From assembly GCA_027486035.1 (NCBI GenBank), contig JAIXPX010000049.1, positions 1 through 64,000 of the forward strand: a stretch of DNA of 64,000 nt, written 5' to 3'. The notes under the pieces were generated by a model. The model had not been told where the DNA came from and searched no databases. It was given only the letters and a program-made list of their open reading frames with translations. Positions 8,584 through 21,398 of the stretch are shown here, piece by piece (the first letter of the stretch is position 1; each line of letters begins with the position of its first letter). This DNA is from Erythrobacteraceae bacterium (GTDB taxonomy: Bacteria > Pseudomonadota > Alphaproteobacteria > Sphingomonadales > Sphingomonadaceae). Both the position numbers and the translations under genes were made by a program.

Positions 8584-8691
8584 GACGGGCGGGCCGCAAG
8601 CGGCCTGCGCCAGCATTTTTGAGGGGAGCCGCGAGGCTTGCATGGCGCCGCTGTGGGGGGCATGGGGAGGGCCAGACAGGAGACACCCCCC

Positions 8692-10185
8692 ATGCGTCAG
8701 ATCGACCATTTCATTGTCGGCGACAGCCCCGCCCCGACCCGCAAGCACGCCATCTGGAACCCCTCGACCGGCGAAGTGCAGGCCGAAGTCGCACTCGGCG
8801 ATGCCGCGCTGCTGGCCCGCGCCGTCGAGACGGCGAAGCGCGTCCAGCCCGCATGGGCCGCCACCAACCCCCAGCGCCGCGCCCGCGTCATGTTCGCCTT
8901 CAAGGAACTGGTCGAGGCAAACATGCAGTCGCTGGCCGAGATGCTGTCGAGCGAACATGGCAAGACCGTGCCCGATGCACGCGGCGATGTGCAGCGCGGG
9001 CTCGAGGTGATCGAATATGCCTGCGGTCTGCCGCAGATCATGAAGGGCGAGTATACCCACGGTGCAGGCCCGGGGATCGATGTCTATTCGATGCGCCAGC
9101 CGCTCGGGATCGGGGCGGGCATCACCCCGTTCAACTTTCCGGCGATGATCCCGATGTGGATGTTCGGCATGGCCTGCGCGGCGGGCAATGCCTTCATCCT
9201 CAAGCCCTCCGAGCGCGACCCGAGCGTGCCGGTGCGGCTCGCCGAACTGTTCCTCGAAGCCGGCGCGCCCGAGGGGCTGCTTCAGGTCGTCCACGGCGAC
9301 AAGGAAATGGTCGACGCGATCATCGATCACCCGGATATCGCCGCGATCAGCTTCGTTGGCTCGTCCGACATCGCGCAGTACATCTACGCGCGAGGGAGCG
9401 CGAACAACAAGCGGGTGCAGGCCTTCGGCGGCGCGAAGAACCACGGGATCGTGCTGCCTGACGCAGACTTGGATCAGGTCGTCACCGATCTGACCGGCGC
9501 GGCCTTCGGCTCGGCGGGCGAACGCTGCATGGCGCTGCCCGTGGTGGTGCCGGTGGGCGAGGAAACCGCCGAGCGCCTCAAGGAGAAGCTGCTCACCTCG
9601 ATCGCCAAGCTGCGCATCGGCGTCTCGAACGATCCGGATGCGGATTACGGCCCGGTCGTCACCCCCGAACACAAGGCGCGGATCGAGCAGTGGATCACCA
9701 CGGCGGAGGAAGAGGGCGCCGAGATCGTCGTCGACGGGCGCGGCTTTACGCTGCAGGGCCACGAGAAGGGCTTCTTCGTCGGCCCGACCCTGATCGACCA
9801 CGTCACCCCGCAGATGCGCTCCTATCAGGAGGAGATCTTCGGTCCCGTGCTCCAGATCGTGCGCGCGCAGGATTTCGAGCACGCACTGCGCCTCCCCTCC
9901 GAGCACCAGTATGGCAACGGGGTCGCGATCTTCACCCGCAACGGCCACGCCGCGCGCGAATTCGCGGCGCGGGTGAATGTCGGGATGGTCGGCATCAACG
10001 TGCCGATCCCGGTGCCGGTCGCCTATCATAGCTTCGGCGGGTGGAAGCGTTCGGGCTTTGGCGACATCGACCAGTACGGGACAGAAGGCCTCCGGTTCTG
10101 GACCAAGAACAAGAAGGTCACTCAGCGCTGGCCGGACGGTTCGCAGGACGGCAGCAACGCCTTCATCATCCCGACGATGGGGTGA
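8692..10185 (+). CDS. mmsA: Methylmalonate-semialdehyde dehydrogenase, CoA-acylating
   Basis: A 497-residue aldehyde dehydrogenase. MmsA oxidises methylmalonate semialdehyde to propionyl-CoA (and malonate semialdehyde to acetyl-CoA) in valine and inositol catabolism. The full family length, the TPFNFPAMIPMWM cofactor region, FGGAKNHGIVLPDAD, the catalytic Cys in GSAGERCMALP and the C-terminal GWKRSGFGD all match MmsA rather than general ALDHs. The ATG at 8692 follows AGGAG; the upstream ATG at 8638 is not supported. No other valine-degradation genes are adjacent. A strong terminator follows at 10214-10250. Confidence 0.93.
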   Translation: MRQIDHFIVGDSPAPTRKHAIWNPSTGEVQAEVALGDAALLARAVETAKRVQPAWAATNPQRRARVMFAFKELVEANMQSLAEMLSSEHGKTVPDARGDVQRGLEVIEYACGLPQIMKGEYTHGAGPGIDVYSMRQPLGIGAGITPFNFPAMIPMWMFGMACAAGNAFILKPSERDPSVPVRLAELFLEAGAPEGLLQVVHGDKEMVDAIIDHPDIAAISFVGSSDIAQYIYARGSANNKRVQAFGGAKNHGIVLPDADLDQVVTDLTGAAFGSAGERCMALPVVVPVGEETAERLKEKLLTSIAKLRIGVSNDPDADYGPVVTPEHKARIEQWITTAEEEGAEIVVDGRGFTLQGHEKGFFVGPTLIDHVTPQMRSYQEEIFGPVLQIVRAQDFEHALRLPSEHQYGNGVAIFTRNGHAAREFAARVNVGMVGINVPIPVPVAYHSFGGWKRSGFGDIDQYGTEGLRFWTKNKKVTQRWPDGSQDGSNAFIIPTMG

Positions 10186-10213
10186 GGCGGCGCCTTCGCT
10201 TCGATATGATATG

Positions 10214-10250
10214 AAAACCCCCGCCTCTCGCATGAGAGGCGGGGGTTTTT
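10214..10250. terminator. Bidirectional rho-independent terminator between mmsA and gcvPB
   Basis: A perfect 16-bp inverted repeat (AAAACCCCCGCCTCTC on one arm) with a 4-base loop, flanked by A and T runs. It can end mmsA on the plus strand and the gcv operon on the minus strand; the gcvPB stop lies only a few bases away. Confidence 0.92.
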
Positions 10251-10253
10251 CGT

Positions 10254-11810
10254 TCAGCCTTCGTAGGCGAGTTTGGGCTTCCGTGCCGCGCCCGTCTCGT
10301 CGAGCCGGCGGCGGGGGGAATAATAAGGCGCGGCCTTCAGCCCCTCGTCCCCTTCCAGCGCGCGGGTGGCGACGCTGCGGAAGGCGGTGATGAACTGGTC
10401 GATCGCGGCCTTGCTCTCGGTCTCGGTCGGCTCGACCAGCATCGCGCCGTGGACCACCAGCGGGAAATAGACCGTCATCGGGTGATAGCCCTCGTCGATC
10501 AGGCCCTTGGCAACGTCCAGCGTGGACAGGCCGTTGGTGAAGTCCTTGTCGCCGAACAGGGCCTCGTGCATGCACGGCCCGCTGGCGGCGAAGGGTGCGT
10601 GGAGAATGTCCTCCATGGAGCGCAGGATGTAATTGGCATTGAGCACCGCATCCTCGGCGACCTGCTTCAATCCGTCGGCCCCGTGGCTGAGGATATAGGT
10701 CAGCGCGCGGGTGAACATCCCCATCTGCCCGTGGAAGGCGGTCATGCGGCCGAAAGAGGGACCGCGCTCCTCGGTGTTCTCCTCCTCGACGAGGTAGAAC
10801 TCGCCCGTCTCGCCCTGGCGGATGAAGGGCAGCGGCGCATAGGGCGCGAGCGCTTCCGACAGCACCACCGGCCCCGAACCCGGCCCGCCGCCGCCATGCG
10901 GGGTCGAGAAGGTCTTGTGGAGGTTGATGTGCATCGCATCGACGCCAAGGTCGCCCGGGCGCACCTTGCCGACGATGGCGTTGAAGTTCGCCCCGTCGCA
11001 ATAGACGTAGCCGCCCGCGGCGTGAACCGCATCGGCGATTTCGCGGAAGTCCTTCTCGAACAGGCCGCAGGTGTTGGGGTTGGTGATCATCACGCCCGCA
11101 ACATCCGGCCCGAGGCGGGCCTTCAGCGCAGCCACGTCCACGCGGCCCTCGGGAGTGGCGGGGATGTCTTCCACCCGATACCCGGCGAAGGCGGCGGTGG
11201 CGGGGTTGGTGCCATGGGCGCTTTCAGGCACCAGCACCACCTCGCGCGCATCGCCCCGGGCCTCGTGCGCGGCGCGGATCGCTAGGATCCCGCACAGCTC
11301 GCCGTGGGCGCCGGCCTTGGGGCTCATGGCGACGGCGGGCATCCCCGTGAGCGTGCACAGCCAGTGGCCGAGCTGGTGCACCACCTCGAGCGCGCCCTGC
11401 ACCGAGGATTGCGGGGCGAGCGGGTGGATGTCGGCAAAGCCGGGCAGGCGCGCCATCTTCTCGTTCAAACGCGGGTTGTGCTTCATGGTGCACGAACCGA
11501 GCGGGAAGAAGCCGAGGTCGATCCCGTAGTTCTGGCGGCTGAGGCGCGTGTAGTGGCGCACCGTCTCGGGCTCGGTCAGGCCGACGAGACCGATCGCTTC
11601 CGAGCGCGCAAGACCGCCGAGGCGGGTCGGCGCATTGGCGTCCACCGGCGGAAGGTCGACGCCGGTCACATCGGCGCGGCCGATTTCGAACAGCAGCGGC
11701 TCTTCGAGCATCAGGGCGCGGTTGCCGGTGGTGGTGGCGGGGCCGCCGTGGAAGCCGTCCGTGTCAATGGTCATCTCGGGCTTCCAGCCGGACTTGTTGG
11801 GGGCGTTCAC
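10254..11810 (-). CDS. gcvPB: Glycine dehydrogenase (decarboxylating) subunit 2
   Basis: A 518-residue second subunit of the split P-protein of the glycine cleavage complex. With GcvPA it decarboxylates glycine and passes aminomethyl to lipoyl-GcvH. The PLP-binding lysine is in [18 protein letters not shown], the diagnostic site. The GTG start (11808-11810) overlaps the gcvPA stop as GTGA, so the two are coupled. The much longer open frame upstream is only a shadow of gcvPA. It is the last gene of gcvT-gcvH-gcvPA-gcvPB, under the riboswitch at 14805-15022. Confidence 0.96.
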   Translation of the reverse strand: MNAPNKSGWKPEMTIDTDGFHGGPATTTGNRALMLEEPLLFEIGRADVTGVDLPPVDANAPTRLGGLARSEAIGLVGLTEPETVRHYTRLSRQNYGIDLGFFPLGSCTMKHNPRLNEKMARLPGFADIHPLAPQSSVQGALEVVHQLGHWLCTLTGMPAVAMSPKAGAHGELCGILAIRAAHEARGDAREVVLVPESAHGTNPATAAFAGYRVEDIPATPEGRVDVAALKARLGPDVAGVMITNPNTCGLFEKDFREIADAVHAAGGYVYCDGANFNAIVGKVRPGDLGVDAMHINLHKTFSTPHGGGGPGSGPVVLSEALAPYAPLPFIRQGETGEFYLVEEENTEERGPSFGRMTAFHGQMGMFTRALTYILSHGADGLKQVAEDAVLNANYILRSMEDILHAPFAASGPCMHEALFGDKDFTNGLSTLDVAKGLIDEGYHPMTVYFPLVVHGAMLVEPTETESKAAIDQFITAFRSVATRALEGDEGLKAAPYYSPRRRLDETGAARKPKLAYEG

Positions 11811-13183
11811 TGGGCGCTCTCCTTGATGCTGGCTTCGAGTTCCCGGGCGAGGTGCTCGATATCCTCCTCGGTGGTGGTCTCGGTCACGGCGACGAGCAGC
11901 GCGTGTTCGAGCGCCGCGACGCCGGGGTAGAGCCGCCCGAGCGAAACGCCCGCGAGCACGCCCCTGTCCGCCAGATCGCGCACGATGGCGCGGGCCGGCT
12001 TGCCGCCGAGCATGACCGTGAACTCGTTGAAGAAGGCGGTGTTGAGCACCTCCACGCCCGGCACCCTGGCGAGGCGGTCTGCGGCAAGGCAGGCGAGACG
12101 GTGGTTCTCCGCCGCCAGCTCGCGCAGGCCCCGCTCCCCGAGCAGCGTCATGTGCACGGTAAAGGCCAGCGCGCAGAGCCCGGAATTGGTGCAGATGTTG
12201 CTCGTCGCCTTCTCGCGGCGGATGTGCTGTTCGCGGGTCGAGAGGGTGAGCACGAAGGCGCGCTTGCCCTCGGCGTCGGTGGTCTCGCCGCACAGGCGCC
12301 CCGGCATCTGGCGCACGTGCTTGGGATCGCGCACGGCAAACAGGCCGAGATAGGGCCCGCCGAATTGGAGGCCGACGCCGAGCGACTGGCCCTCGCCCAC
12401 GACAATGTCCGCGCCCATCTCGCCGGGCGATTTGATCGCGCCCAGCGCCACAGGCTCGGTGTTCACCACCACCAGCAGCGCGCCCTTGGCATGGGCGGCC
12501 TCGGCCACCGGGGCGAGGTCGCTGATCCGGCCGAGAATGTCGGGGTACTGCACCACGACGCAGGCGGTCTCCTCGTCGATGCGGGCGATGAGGCCGTCGA
12601 GATCAGGCTCGGCGGTGATCGCCGGGAGCGCGTCGGCGATGGTGTCGCCGGTGAAATGGGCCATGGTCTTCACGACCTGCGCGTAATGCGGGTGCAGCGC
12701 CCCCGAGAGCACGGCGCGCTTCCTCTTGGTGACGCGGGTCGCCATTGCCACCGCTTCCCAGCACGCGGTCGAGCCGTCGTAGAGCGAGGCATTCGCCACC
12801 GCGCAGCCATAGAGCCGCGCAACCTGCGTCTGGAACTCGAACAGCATCTGCAGCGTGCCCTGCGCGATTTCCGGCTGGTAGGGCGTGTAGGCGGTCAGGA
12901 ACTCGCCGCGCTGGATGATGGTGTCGACGCTCGCGGGCACGTGATGCCGATAGGCCCCCGCACCGAGGAAGAACGGCACATCGCCTGCCGCCATGTTCTT
13001 GGCGGCGAGCGCCTTCATATGGCGTTCGACCGCCATCTCGCTGGCGTGCATCGGCAGGCCGTGGATCGGGCCGTCGAGACGGGCGACCTCGGGCACGTCG
13101 ATGAAGAGGTCGTCAATGGTCGCGGCGCCGATTGTGGCCAGCATCGCCTGCCGGTCGGTATCGGTGAGAGGGAGGTAGCGCAT
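11807..13183 (-). CDS. gcvPA: Glycine dehydrogenase (decarboxylating) subunit 1
   Basis: A 458-residue first subunit of the two-part P-protein, matching the N-terminal half of single-chain GcvP. It opens with [15 protein letters not shown] and has [27 protein letters not shown] and the [19 protein letters not shown] segment, all typical of GcvPA. It forms a heterotetramer with GcvPB. It lies 38 bases after gcvH and overlaps gcvPB by four bases. Confidence 0.96.
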   Translation of the reverse strand: MRYLPLTDTDRQAMLATIGAATIDDLFIDVPEVARLDGPIHGLPMHASEMAVERHMKALAAKNMAAGDVPFFLGAGAYRHHVPASVDTIIQRGEFLTAYTPYQPEIAQGTLQMLFEFQTQVARLYGCAVANASLYDGSTACWEAVAMATRVTKRKRAVLSGALHPHYAQVVKTMAHFTGDTIADALPAITAEPDLDGLIARIDEETACVVVQYPDILGRISDLAPVAEAAHAKGALLVVVNTEPVALGAIKSPGEMGADIVVGEGQSLGVGLQFGGPYLGLFAVRDPKHVRQMPGRLCGETTDAEGKRAFVLTLSTREQHIRREKATSNICTNSGLCALAFTVHMTLLGERGLRELAAENHRLACLAADRLARVPGVEVLNTAFFNEFTVMLGGKPARAIVRDLADRGVLAGVSLGRLYPGVAALEHALLVAVTETTTEEDIEHLARELEASIKESAQ

Positions 13184-13221
13184 GGGTGTTCAGCCTCGGC
13201 TGGAGCGGTTTGCAGGGAGCG

Positions 13222-13590
13222 TCAGAGGGATTCGACGAAGGCCTTGTAGCCGTCCTCGTCCATCAGCTTGTCGAGCTCGCCCGGATCGGCGATGGTCATC
13301 TTGAAGAACCAGCCGCCGTCCTCGGGCGCGCTGTTCACCAGCGCGGGATCTTCCTCCAGCGCCGGGTTCACCTCGATGATCTCGCCGGTGATCGGCGCAT
13401 AGACGTCGCTCGCGGCCTTGACGCTCTCGACCACGGCGGCGTCCTTGCCCTGCTCGATCATCGCGCCGGCTTCGGGCAGTTCCACGAAGACGATGTCGCC
13501 GAGCTGGCCCTGCGCATAATCGGTGATGCCGACAGTGGCGACGTCGCCCTCGACCTCGATCCATTCATGTTCGTCAGTGTAGTAACGCAT
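13222..13590 (-). CDS. gcvH: Glycine cleavage system H protein
   Basis: A 122-residue lipoyl carrier that shuttles the aminomethyl group between the P, T and L proteins. The lipoylated lysine lies in VESVKAASD, and the start [12 protein letters not shown] is standard for GcvH. The ATG at 13590 follows the gcvT stop by two bases, so the genes are tightly linked. Confidence 0.97.
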   Translation of the reverse strand: MRYYTDEHEWIEVEGDVATVGITDYAQGQLGDIVFVELPEAGAMIEQGKDAAVVESVKAASDVYAPITGEIIEVNPALEEDPALVNSAPEDGGWFFKMTIADPGELDKLMDEDGYKAFVESL

Positions 13591-13592
13591 GG

Positions 13593-14744
13593 TCAGTTCC
13601 CCCTGTGGTAGCGGTGCGGGACAAATGGTGTGGGTGTGACGGTGGCGGCGAGGCGACGCCCACGCACTTCCACCTCGAGCGCGGTGCCAGTGGCGGCCTG
13701 TTCGCTGGCGACATAGGCCATGGCGATGGGCGCGCCGAGCGTGGGCGAGAAGCCGCCGCTGGTGACGGTGCCGACATGGGTTTCGCCGGCGAAGACCTCG
13801 GCCCCCTCGCGCGCCGGCAGGCGGCCTTCGAGCTTCAGGCCGACCCACTTGCGGGCGGTGCCTTCATTGATCTCGCGGATGATCCGCTCCGCGCCGGGGA
13901 AGCCGCCTTGCGTGCGGCGGCGCTTGTTGATGCCGAACAGGAGCTGCGCCTCGATCGGCGAGGTCTCGGGCGTCATGTCGTGGCCGTAGAGCGGCAGGCC
14001 CGCTTCCAGCCGCAGCGAATCCCGCGCGCCCAATCCGATGGGCTGCACCTCGGGCTCGGCGCAGATGAGGTCCGCGACGGCCCCCACGCTCTCGGCCGGG
14101 AGCGAGATCTCGAAGCCGTCCTCGCCGGTATAGCCCGAACGGCTGATCCAGGCATCCACCCCGCCGAGCTTGAAGGCCGCGCCCTTCATGAAGGTAAGCG
14201 AACCGAGCGGGGTCTCGCCCGAGACCAGCCGGTCGAGCGCGGCGAAGGCCTTGGGGCCTTGCAGGGCGAGCAGGGCGCTTTCGTCCATGTGGCTGATGGT
14301 GACCTCGTCCGGCAGGTGCTCGCGCAGATGGGCGATGTCATCCCACTTGGTCGCGCCGTTGACGACGAGGTAGAAGCCTTCGCTCCAGCGCGTGACCATC
14401 AGGTCGTCGAGCACGCCGCCGTTTTCGTCGAGCAACAGTGAGTAGCGGGGATTGCCGTGCTTCAGGGTCGACAGGTCGATCGGCAGGACGGCTTCGAGCG
14501 CGGCTTCCACGCCCTCGCCCGAGATATAGAGCTGGCCCATGTGGCTGACATCGAACAGGCCCGCGCTTTCCCGCGTCCAGTTGTGCTCGGCGACGATGCC
14601 CCCAAACGGACCGGCGTACTGGATCGGCATCTCGTAGCCCGCGAAAGGCACCATGCGGGCGCCGCGCGCGCGGTGCCAGGCGTCGAGCGGCAGCGGATCG
14701 AGCGGCAGGTCTTCGAGATGGTCTTCGGTGTCGTGGTCGCTCAT
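13593..14744 (-). CDS. gcvT: Aminomethyltransferase (glycine cleavage T protein)
   Basis: A 383-residue tetrahydrofolate-dependent aminomethyltransferase that releases ammonia and makes methylene-THF. Family motifs include [33 protein letters not shown] and [19 protein letters not shown]. It is first in the operon and directly downstream of a tandem glycine riboswitch, so its expression should rise with glycine. The N-terminus is longer than usual (an acidic [19 protein letters not shown] lead), so the true start could be slightly inside. Confidence 0.96.
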   Translation of the reverse strand: MSDHDTEDHLEDLPLDPLPLDAWHRARGARMVPFAGYEMPIQYAGPFGGIVAEHNWTRESAGLFDVSHMGQLYISGEGVEAALEAVLPIDLSTLKHGNPRYSLLLDENGGVLDDLMVTRWSEGFYLVVNGATKWDDIAHLREHLPDEVTISHMDESALLALQGPKAFAALDRLVSGETPLGSLTFMKGAAFKLGGVDAWISRSGYTGEDGFEISLPAESVGAVADLICAEPEVQPIGLGARDSLRLEAGLPLYGHDMTPETSPIEAQLLFGINKRRRTQGGFPGAERIIREINEGTARKWVGLKLEGRLPAREGAEVFAGETHVGTVTSGGFSPTLGAPIAMAYVASEQAATGTALEVEVRGRRLAATVTPTPFVPHRYHRGN

Positions 14745-14804
14745 CAGGGGCCTTCCCGGCAGAATACGGCAGTCCGGCAGCGCCCCGAGGCACCGCCACG
14801 ATCC

Positions 14805-15022
14805 TGCCCCCTCTGTCGGGTGACCTGAGAGACTGAACCCGCATCGCCACCCCCAAGCGGGCGCGCGGGTCTTACCCCTTCGGTGGCCGCTGGCATGGTG
14901 CCAGAGACGCTTTCCAGAGTGTCACGCAGCCGAGCGGTCCGGTGGCCTGAGAGTTTCCGGGGCGGTTGCTCCTTCGGCGCCTCTGCCCCCAACCAAGGGT
15001 GCATCGGGCTCTCCCGCTCGCC
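14805..15022 (-). ncRNA. Tandem glycine riboswitch
   Basis: The minus-strand leader of gcvT holds two glycine aptamers. Aptamer 1 (about 15020 to 14935) has GGGAGAG, CGCCGAAGGAGCAA and AAACTCTCAGGC ... GGACCG. Aptamer 2 (about 14920 to 14805) has GGAAAGCG, CACCGAAGGGGTAA and GTCTCTCAGGT ... GACAGAGG. These are the conserved cores of the glycine class in the right order, with a short linker. Glycine binding normally turns the operon on. It fills most of the non-coding stretch 14745-15166; the rest shows nothing clear. Confidence 0.95.
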
Positions 15023-15166
15023 TGCCCGCAAGAGAATCGCCTCTCATGCGGAAGACGCCCCCGCCCTGTCCGAAATGCTGGATCGCGTCAATCGGGCGAG
15101 AGGCGGTTGGCGATGTGGAAAACCCATTTGCACGCGCCAGCGCGGCTGAATAGACACGGCTCCGGG

Positions 15167-16366
15167 ATGAACCTCACCGAAATCTACCTGATCGCGCTGA
15201 CGATCATCTTTGCCGTGCCGTGGCTCGTGTGGCGCGTTTTGCGCACCGATTACTGGGCACCGCTGGTCGTGGTGCAGATCGTCGGCGGCATCCTGCTCGG
15301 CCCGGGCGTGCTTGGCGCGGCTTTCCCCGAGTATTACGCCTTCGTCTTCAAGCCCGATGTGATCATCGCCCTCAATGGCGTCGCGTGGTGGGCGGTGATG
15401 CTGTTCGTCTTCGTCGCCGGGATCGAGCTCGACCTTTCGCAGGCCTGGAAGCACCGCGGCGAGACAGGCCTCACCGCCAGCCTCGCGCTCGGGATGCCGG
15501 TGCTGACGGGCACGGCGGCGGCAGCGCTCATCCTCCAGTTCCCCGGCTGGCGCGGGCCTGACGGCGCCTATTGGCAGGCCTTGCTGGGCATCGGCATGGC
15601 CTGCGCGGTCACCGCGCTCCCCATTCTGGTGCTGCTGATGGAGAAGCTCGGCATCCTGCGCGAGCAGCTCGGCCAGCGCATCCTGCGCTATGCCAGCCTC
15701 GACGATATTGCGATCTGGGGGGTGCTGGCGCTGATCCTGCTCGATTGGGAGCGGATCGAACGGCAGGGGATCTTCCTCGCCGGCTTCGCTGCCGCCGCCT
15801 TCCTGATCCGCAAGATGATGGCGCGCCTCTCCGGGAACGACCGCTGGGCGGTGGGCCTGATCTGGCTCGCGCTGTGCGGGCTCGCGGGCGACTGGTCCGG
15901 GCTGCACTACATGGTCGGAGCGTTCCTGGCGGGCGTGGTGCTCGATGCGAAGTGGTTCGGGCACGAGGCGATGGACCGGTTCCGCAATATCGTGCTGCTC
16001 ACGATCATGCCGGTGTTCTTCCTCTCCACGGGCCTGCGCACCCAGTGGGAGGGTGGCGGGCTTGCCGTCTTCGGCGTCGCGGCGCTGCTGCTGGCGGCGG
16101 CGGTGGGCGGCAAGATCATCGGCGTCCAGATCGCCGGCAAGCTGCTCGGCTGGAGCCGCACCGAGGCGCGCCTGATCGGCTGGCTGCTCCAGACCAAGGC
16201 GCTGATCATGATCATCTTCGCCAACATCCTGCTCGACAAGGGGATCATCACCCCCACGACCTTCACCGCGCTCTTGCTGATGGCGGTAGGGAGCACGATG
16301 CTGACCAAGCCCTTCGCCACCCCCCTGATCGCCAAGCTGGGCGAGCGGGTGAAGGCGGAGGCTTAG
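15167..16366 (+). CDS. Monovalent cation:proton antiporter (CPA2/KefB-like membrane domain)
   Basis: A 399-residue integral membrane protein with about 12 hydrophobic segments of the Na+/H+ exchanger fold. FVAGIELDLSQ, ITPTTFTALLLMAVGSTMLTKP and YASLDDIAIWG (the Asp pair expected for ion exchange) support the CPA2 group. No TrkA-N regulatory domain is present, so it is a membrane-only form. The ion specificity (Na+ or K+) cannot be read. The ATG at 15167 starts the first hydrophobic helix; longer frames run into the riboswitch region. Its 3' end faces a palindromic repeat. Confidence 0.85.
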   Translation: MNLTEIYLIALTIIFAVPWLVWRVLRTDYWAPLVVVQIVGGILLGPGVLGAAFPEYYAFVFKPDVIIALNGVAWWAVMLFVFVAGIELDLSQAWKHRGETGLTASLALGMPVLTGTAAAALILQFPGWRGPDGAYWQALLGIGMACAVTALPILVLLMEKLGILREQLGQRILRYASLDDIAIWGVLALILLDWERIERQGIFLAGFAAAAFLIRKMMARLSGNDRWAVGLIWLALCGLAGDWSGLHYMVGAFLAGVVLDAKWFGHEAMDRFRNIVLLTIMPVFFLSTGLRTQWEGGGLAVFGVAALLLAAAVGGKIIGVQIAGKLLGWSRTEARLIGWLLQTKALIMIIFANILLDKGIITPTTFTALLLMAVGSTMLTKPFATPLIAKLGERVKAEA

Positions 16367-16392
16367 TTCTTTCGGGTTCGCTGGCGCGAACC

Positions 16393-16481
16393 GCAAACCC
16401 GCCGCCCCGCCTCCCCACCCGGCCACCATAACATAGTGGTACTATTGGTGGCCGGGTGGGGAGGCGGGGCGGGAGGTTTGC
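16393..16481. repeat. Long palindromic element, copy 1
   Basis: Two 36-base arms (16393-16428 and 16446-16481) are inverted copies with two mismatches, around a 17-base loop that itself contains ATAGT-GGT-ACTAT. The arms are very GC-rich. It lies between the convergent antiporter and serine hydrolase genes. The same core recurs at 55830-55959. There is no U tract, so it is not a classical terminator. A REP-like or mobile terminator role is inferred. Confidence 0.85.
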
Positions 16482-16487
16482 CCGACG

Positions 16488-17693
16488 TCAGTCGGCCGAC
16501 AAAGAAAGCGCGCGCGCCATCAGCGCCTTCTCGCGCTCGGTGAAATTGCCGGTGTCCTCGCCGCCCGCCGGGGGCGGGTTCTCGGTGGTGAAATAGACGA
16601 AACCCTGCGTCGCCGCGCCGTCGAACCACAGCCCCGACAACAGCCCGTAGGCCTCGCCCGGGTGGCCGACCCACGGCTTGCCGGCACCGAACAGCGTGTC
16701 CTCGCAGGACGAGCCGGGCATTTCGATCACCTGCAGGCCAAGGCCGTAGTGGCAGAACAGCTCGCTGGCGCCGGTCTGCCCGCGGAAGGCGGCCATCGCG
16801 AAGCGCTGGAAGGTCTCGGGCGTCAGCAGCTCCGCCTGCTCGGCCAGCAGCACGGCCTGGCCGATCTTGGCGAGGTCCATCATCCCGATCCTGACGCTCC
16901 CCTGCGGGCCGAAGATCGAGGCATTGGTGCCCGGCACATAGGCGGAAAGATCGCAGGCCTGCCCTTTGGCAACGGGTATCGTGCAGGTGGGCGGCATGCG
17001 GTCCGGGCCGTCGGCGGCGACCTCCCCGGTGTGGCGGTAGAGGGTGACGGCGCGCGCCTGCATCTCGGCATCGCAGCCAATCCAGTTGAAGCAGGCCTTC
17101 ACGCCCAGCGGCGCGAACACCAGCCGCTCGGCAAGGCGGTCATAACGCTCCCCGCTTGCCGCTTCGAGCACGGTGGCGATCAGCGGCGAGCCGAGGTTGG
17201 CATATTCGAACCCCACCTCGCCCGAAGCGCCGGTCTCGCGCCAGGATCGCGGGTCGGCGAACTTGGCCTCGAGGCTCGCACCCAGCGGGATCGAATAGCC
17301 GCCCCGATCGGACAGCCCGGCGCGGTGCGACAGCAGGTGCGCGAGGGTGACGGGTGCATCGGGATGGTAGGGCGAGCGCAGCTTCCACCCGAGATAGTCC
17401 GACACATCGCGGTCGAGATCGACCTTGCCCTCGTCCACCAGCCTGAGCGCGGTGAGCGCCATGATCAGCTTGGAGATGCTCGCGATCCGCACCGGATCAT
17501 TGGCCTCCACGGCGCGACCCGTGTCCTTGTTCGCCAGCCCCTCGACGATCAGCGGACGGATGGTCTCGCGGTCGAAGGCGACCACCACGGTTGCGGGGGG
17601 CGTCGCAGGCGGCGGCGGCGTGGTGACCTCAGCCGAAACGGGTGCGGCGATGAACGCGAGGGCAGCGGCGATACGGCGGATCATGCCGCGCAT
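16488..17693 (-). CDS. Exported serine hydrolase of the beta-lactamase/transpeptidase-like family
   Basis: A 401-residue protein with an N-terminal signal peptide (MIRRIAAALAFIAAPVSA). It has the class C-like SxxK (SISKL), a Tyr motif (EYANLG) and an HPGEAYG stretch in place of the KTG box. Such proteins are esterases, D-amino peptidases or penicillin-binding relatives; lactam hydrolysis cannot be claimed. It starts 20 bases after the metH stop and may ride on the methionine operon transcript, although no functional link is evident. The start could be any of the Met codons at 17696, 17693 or 17684. Confidence 0.8.
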   Translation of the reverse strand: MRGMIRRIAAALAFIAAPVSAEVTTPPPPATPPATVVVAFDRETIRPLIVEGLANKDTGRAVEANDPVRIASISKLIMALTALRLVDEGKVDLDRDVSDYLGWKLRSPYHPDAPVTLAHLLSHRAGLSDRGGYSIPLGASLEAKFADPRSWRETGASGEVGFEYANLGSPLIATVLEAASGERYDRLAERLVFAPLGVKACFNWIGCDAEMQARAVTLYRHTGEVAADGPDRMPPTCTIPVAKGQACDLSAYVPGTNASIFGPQGSVRIGMMDLAKIGQAVLLAEQAELLTPETFQRFAMAAFRGQTGASELFCHYGLGLQVIEMPGSSCEDTLFGAGKPWVGHPGEAYGLLSGLWFDGAATQGFVYFTTENPPPAGGEDTGNFTEREKALMARALSLSAD

Positions 17694-17715
17694 CATCGCC
17701 GCCTCGCCCCTCGCG

Positions 17716-20334
<2,619 letters not shown>

Positions 20335-20354
20335 TTGTGTTCTCTCGAGTGGGA

Positions 20355-21398
20355 TCAGGCCGCCACGAAGGCTTCCAGCCCCGCCAGCTTCATCGCCGGT
20401 TCGGGCGAAGGCACCTTGCGCGGCGCGCTGTTCGCCACCGCCGCGGCGATCGCGGCGATGTGGGCGGGCGAGGAGCCGCAGCACCCGCCGAGGATGTTGA
20501 CCTGCCCGTGGTCGGCCCAGTCCTTGACCAGCCCTGCGGTGGTCTCGGGCTCTTCGTCATACTGGCCCAGTTCGTTCGGCAGCCCCGCATTGGGGTAGAT
20601 CAGCAGCAGCGTGTCGGCGATCTGCGAGAGCACCTTGACGTGCGGGCGCAATTGCTCGGCGCCGAAGCTGCAATTGAGGCCGATGGTCACGGGCTTGGCA
20701 TGGCGCACGGCATACCAGAAGGCCTCGACCGTGTGGCCCGACAGGTTGCGGCCCGAAAGATCGGTCAGCGTCATCGAGATCATCACCGGCACCTCACGGC
20801 CAAGCTCGCGCTCAAGCTGCTTGACCGCCATGATCCCCGCCTTGGCGTTCAAGGTGTCGAACACGGTCTCGATCAGGATGAAGTCCACCCCGCCCTCGAC
20901 CAGTGCGGCGGCCTGTTCCTTGTAGACCGCGACGAGTTCATCGAAGGTGATCTCGCGGAAGCCCGGGTCCTCGACGTCGGGGCTCAGCGACAGGGTCTTG
21001 TTGGTCGGCCCGATCGCGCCCGCGACGAAGCGGGGCTTGCCGTCCCTCGCCGCATATTCATCGGCCAGCGCCCGGGCGATCTGCCCCGAAGCGACATTGA
21101 TCTCCCGCACCAGACCTTCGGCCTTGTAATCGGCCTGGCTGATGCGGTTCGCCGAAAAGGTGTTGGTCGAGACCACGTCCGAGCCAGCGTCGAGATAGGC
21201 GCGGGTGATGTCGGTGATCACATCGGGGCGGGTCAGGGCGAGGATATCATTATTGCCCTTCTGGTCGGCGGGAAGGCCGAGATCGCCCGCGTAGTCGGCC
21301 TCGGAGAGCTTGCGTTCCTGGATCTGCGTCCCGAAGGCGCCGTCGAAGATCAGCACGCGGCTTTCGGCGGCGGCGAGGAGGTGCTGGCGGGCGTTCAT
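20355..21398 (-). CDS. metH: Methionine synthase, homocysteine-binding polypeptide
   Basis: A 347-residue protein equal to the N-terminal Hcy-binding domain of MetH. Zinc ligands are visible: Cys in [14 protein letters not shown] and the Cys pair in [13 protein letters not shown]. The substrate region [13 protein letters not shown] is typical. Its ATG overlaps the metF stop (ATGA), and the second MetH polypeptide follows, so metF, both metH halves and perhaps the serine hydrolase form one operon. The split is a known arrangement in alphaproteobacteria rather than a broken gene; both parts are complete at the domain junction. Confidence 0.94.
   Translation of the reverse strand: MNARQHLLAAAESRVLIFDGAFGTQIQERKLSEADYAGDLGLPADQKGNNDILALTRPDVITDITRAYLDAGSDVVSTNTFSANRISQADYKAEGLVREINVASGQIARALADEYAARDGKPRFVAGAIGPTNKTLSLSPDVEDPGFREITFDELVAVYKEQAAALVEGGVDFILIETVFDTLNAKAGIMAVKQLERELGREVPVMISMTLTDLSGRNLSGHTVEAFWYAVRHAKPVTIGLNCSFGAEQLRPHVKVLSQIADTLLLIYPNAGLPNELGQYDEEPETTAGLVKDWADHGQVNILGGCCGSSPAHIAAIAAAVANSAPRKVPSPEPAMKLAGLEAFVAA

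Noticed and set aside
15044-16429. Long minus-strand ORF opposite the antiporter gene
   Set aside because: It is a codon shadow in GC-rich DNA: low-complexity Arg/His/Gln-rich protein, no domain, fully antisense to a clear membrane transporter.
16363-16674. Small ORFs containing a NSTTMLWWPGGEAG peptide here and near 55900
   Set aside because: The shared peptide comes from translating the palindromic repeat, not from a conserved gene.
16488-17693. Antibiotic-resistance beta-lactamase
   Set aside because: Only the general serine-hydrolase fold is supported; the third motif is HPG rather than KTG and the context is a methionine operon.
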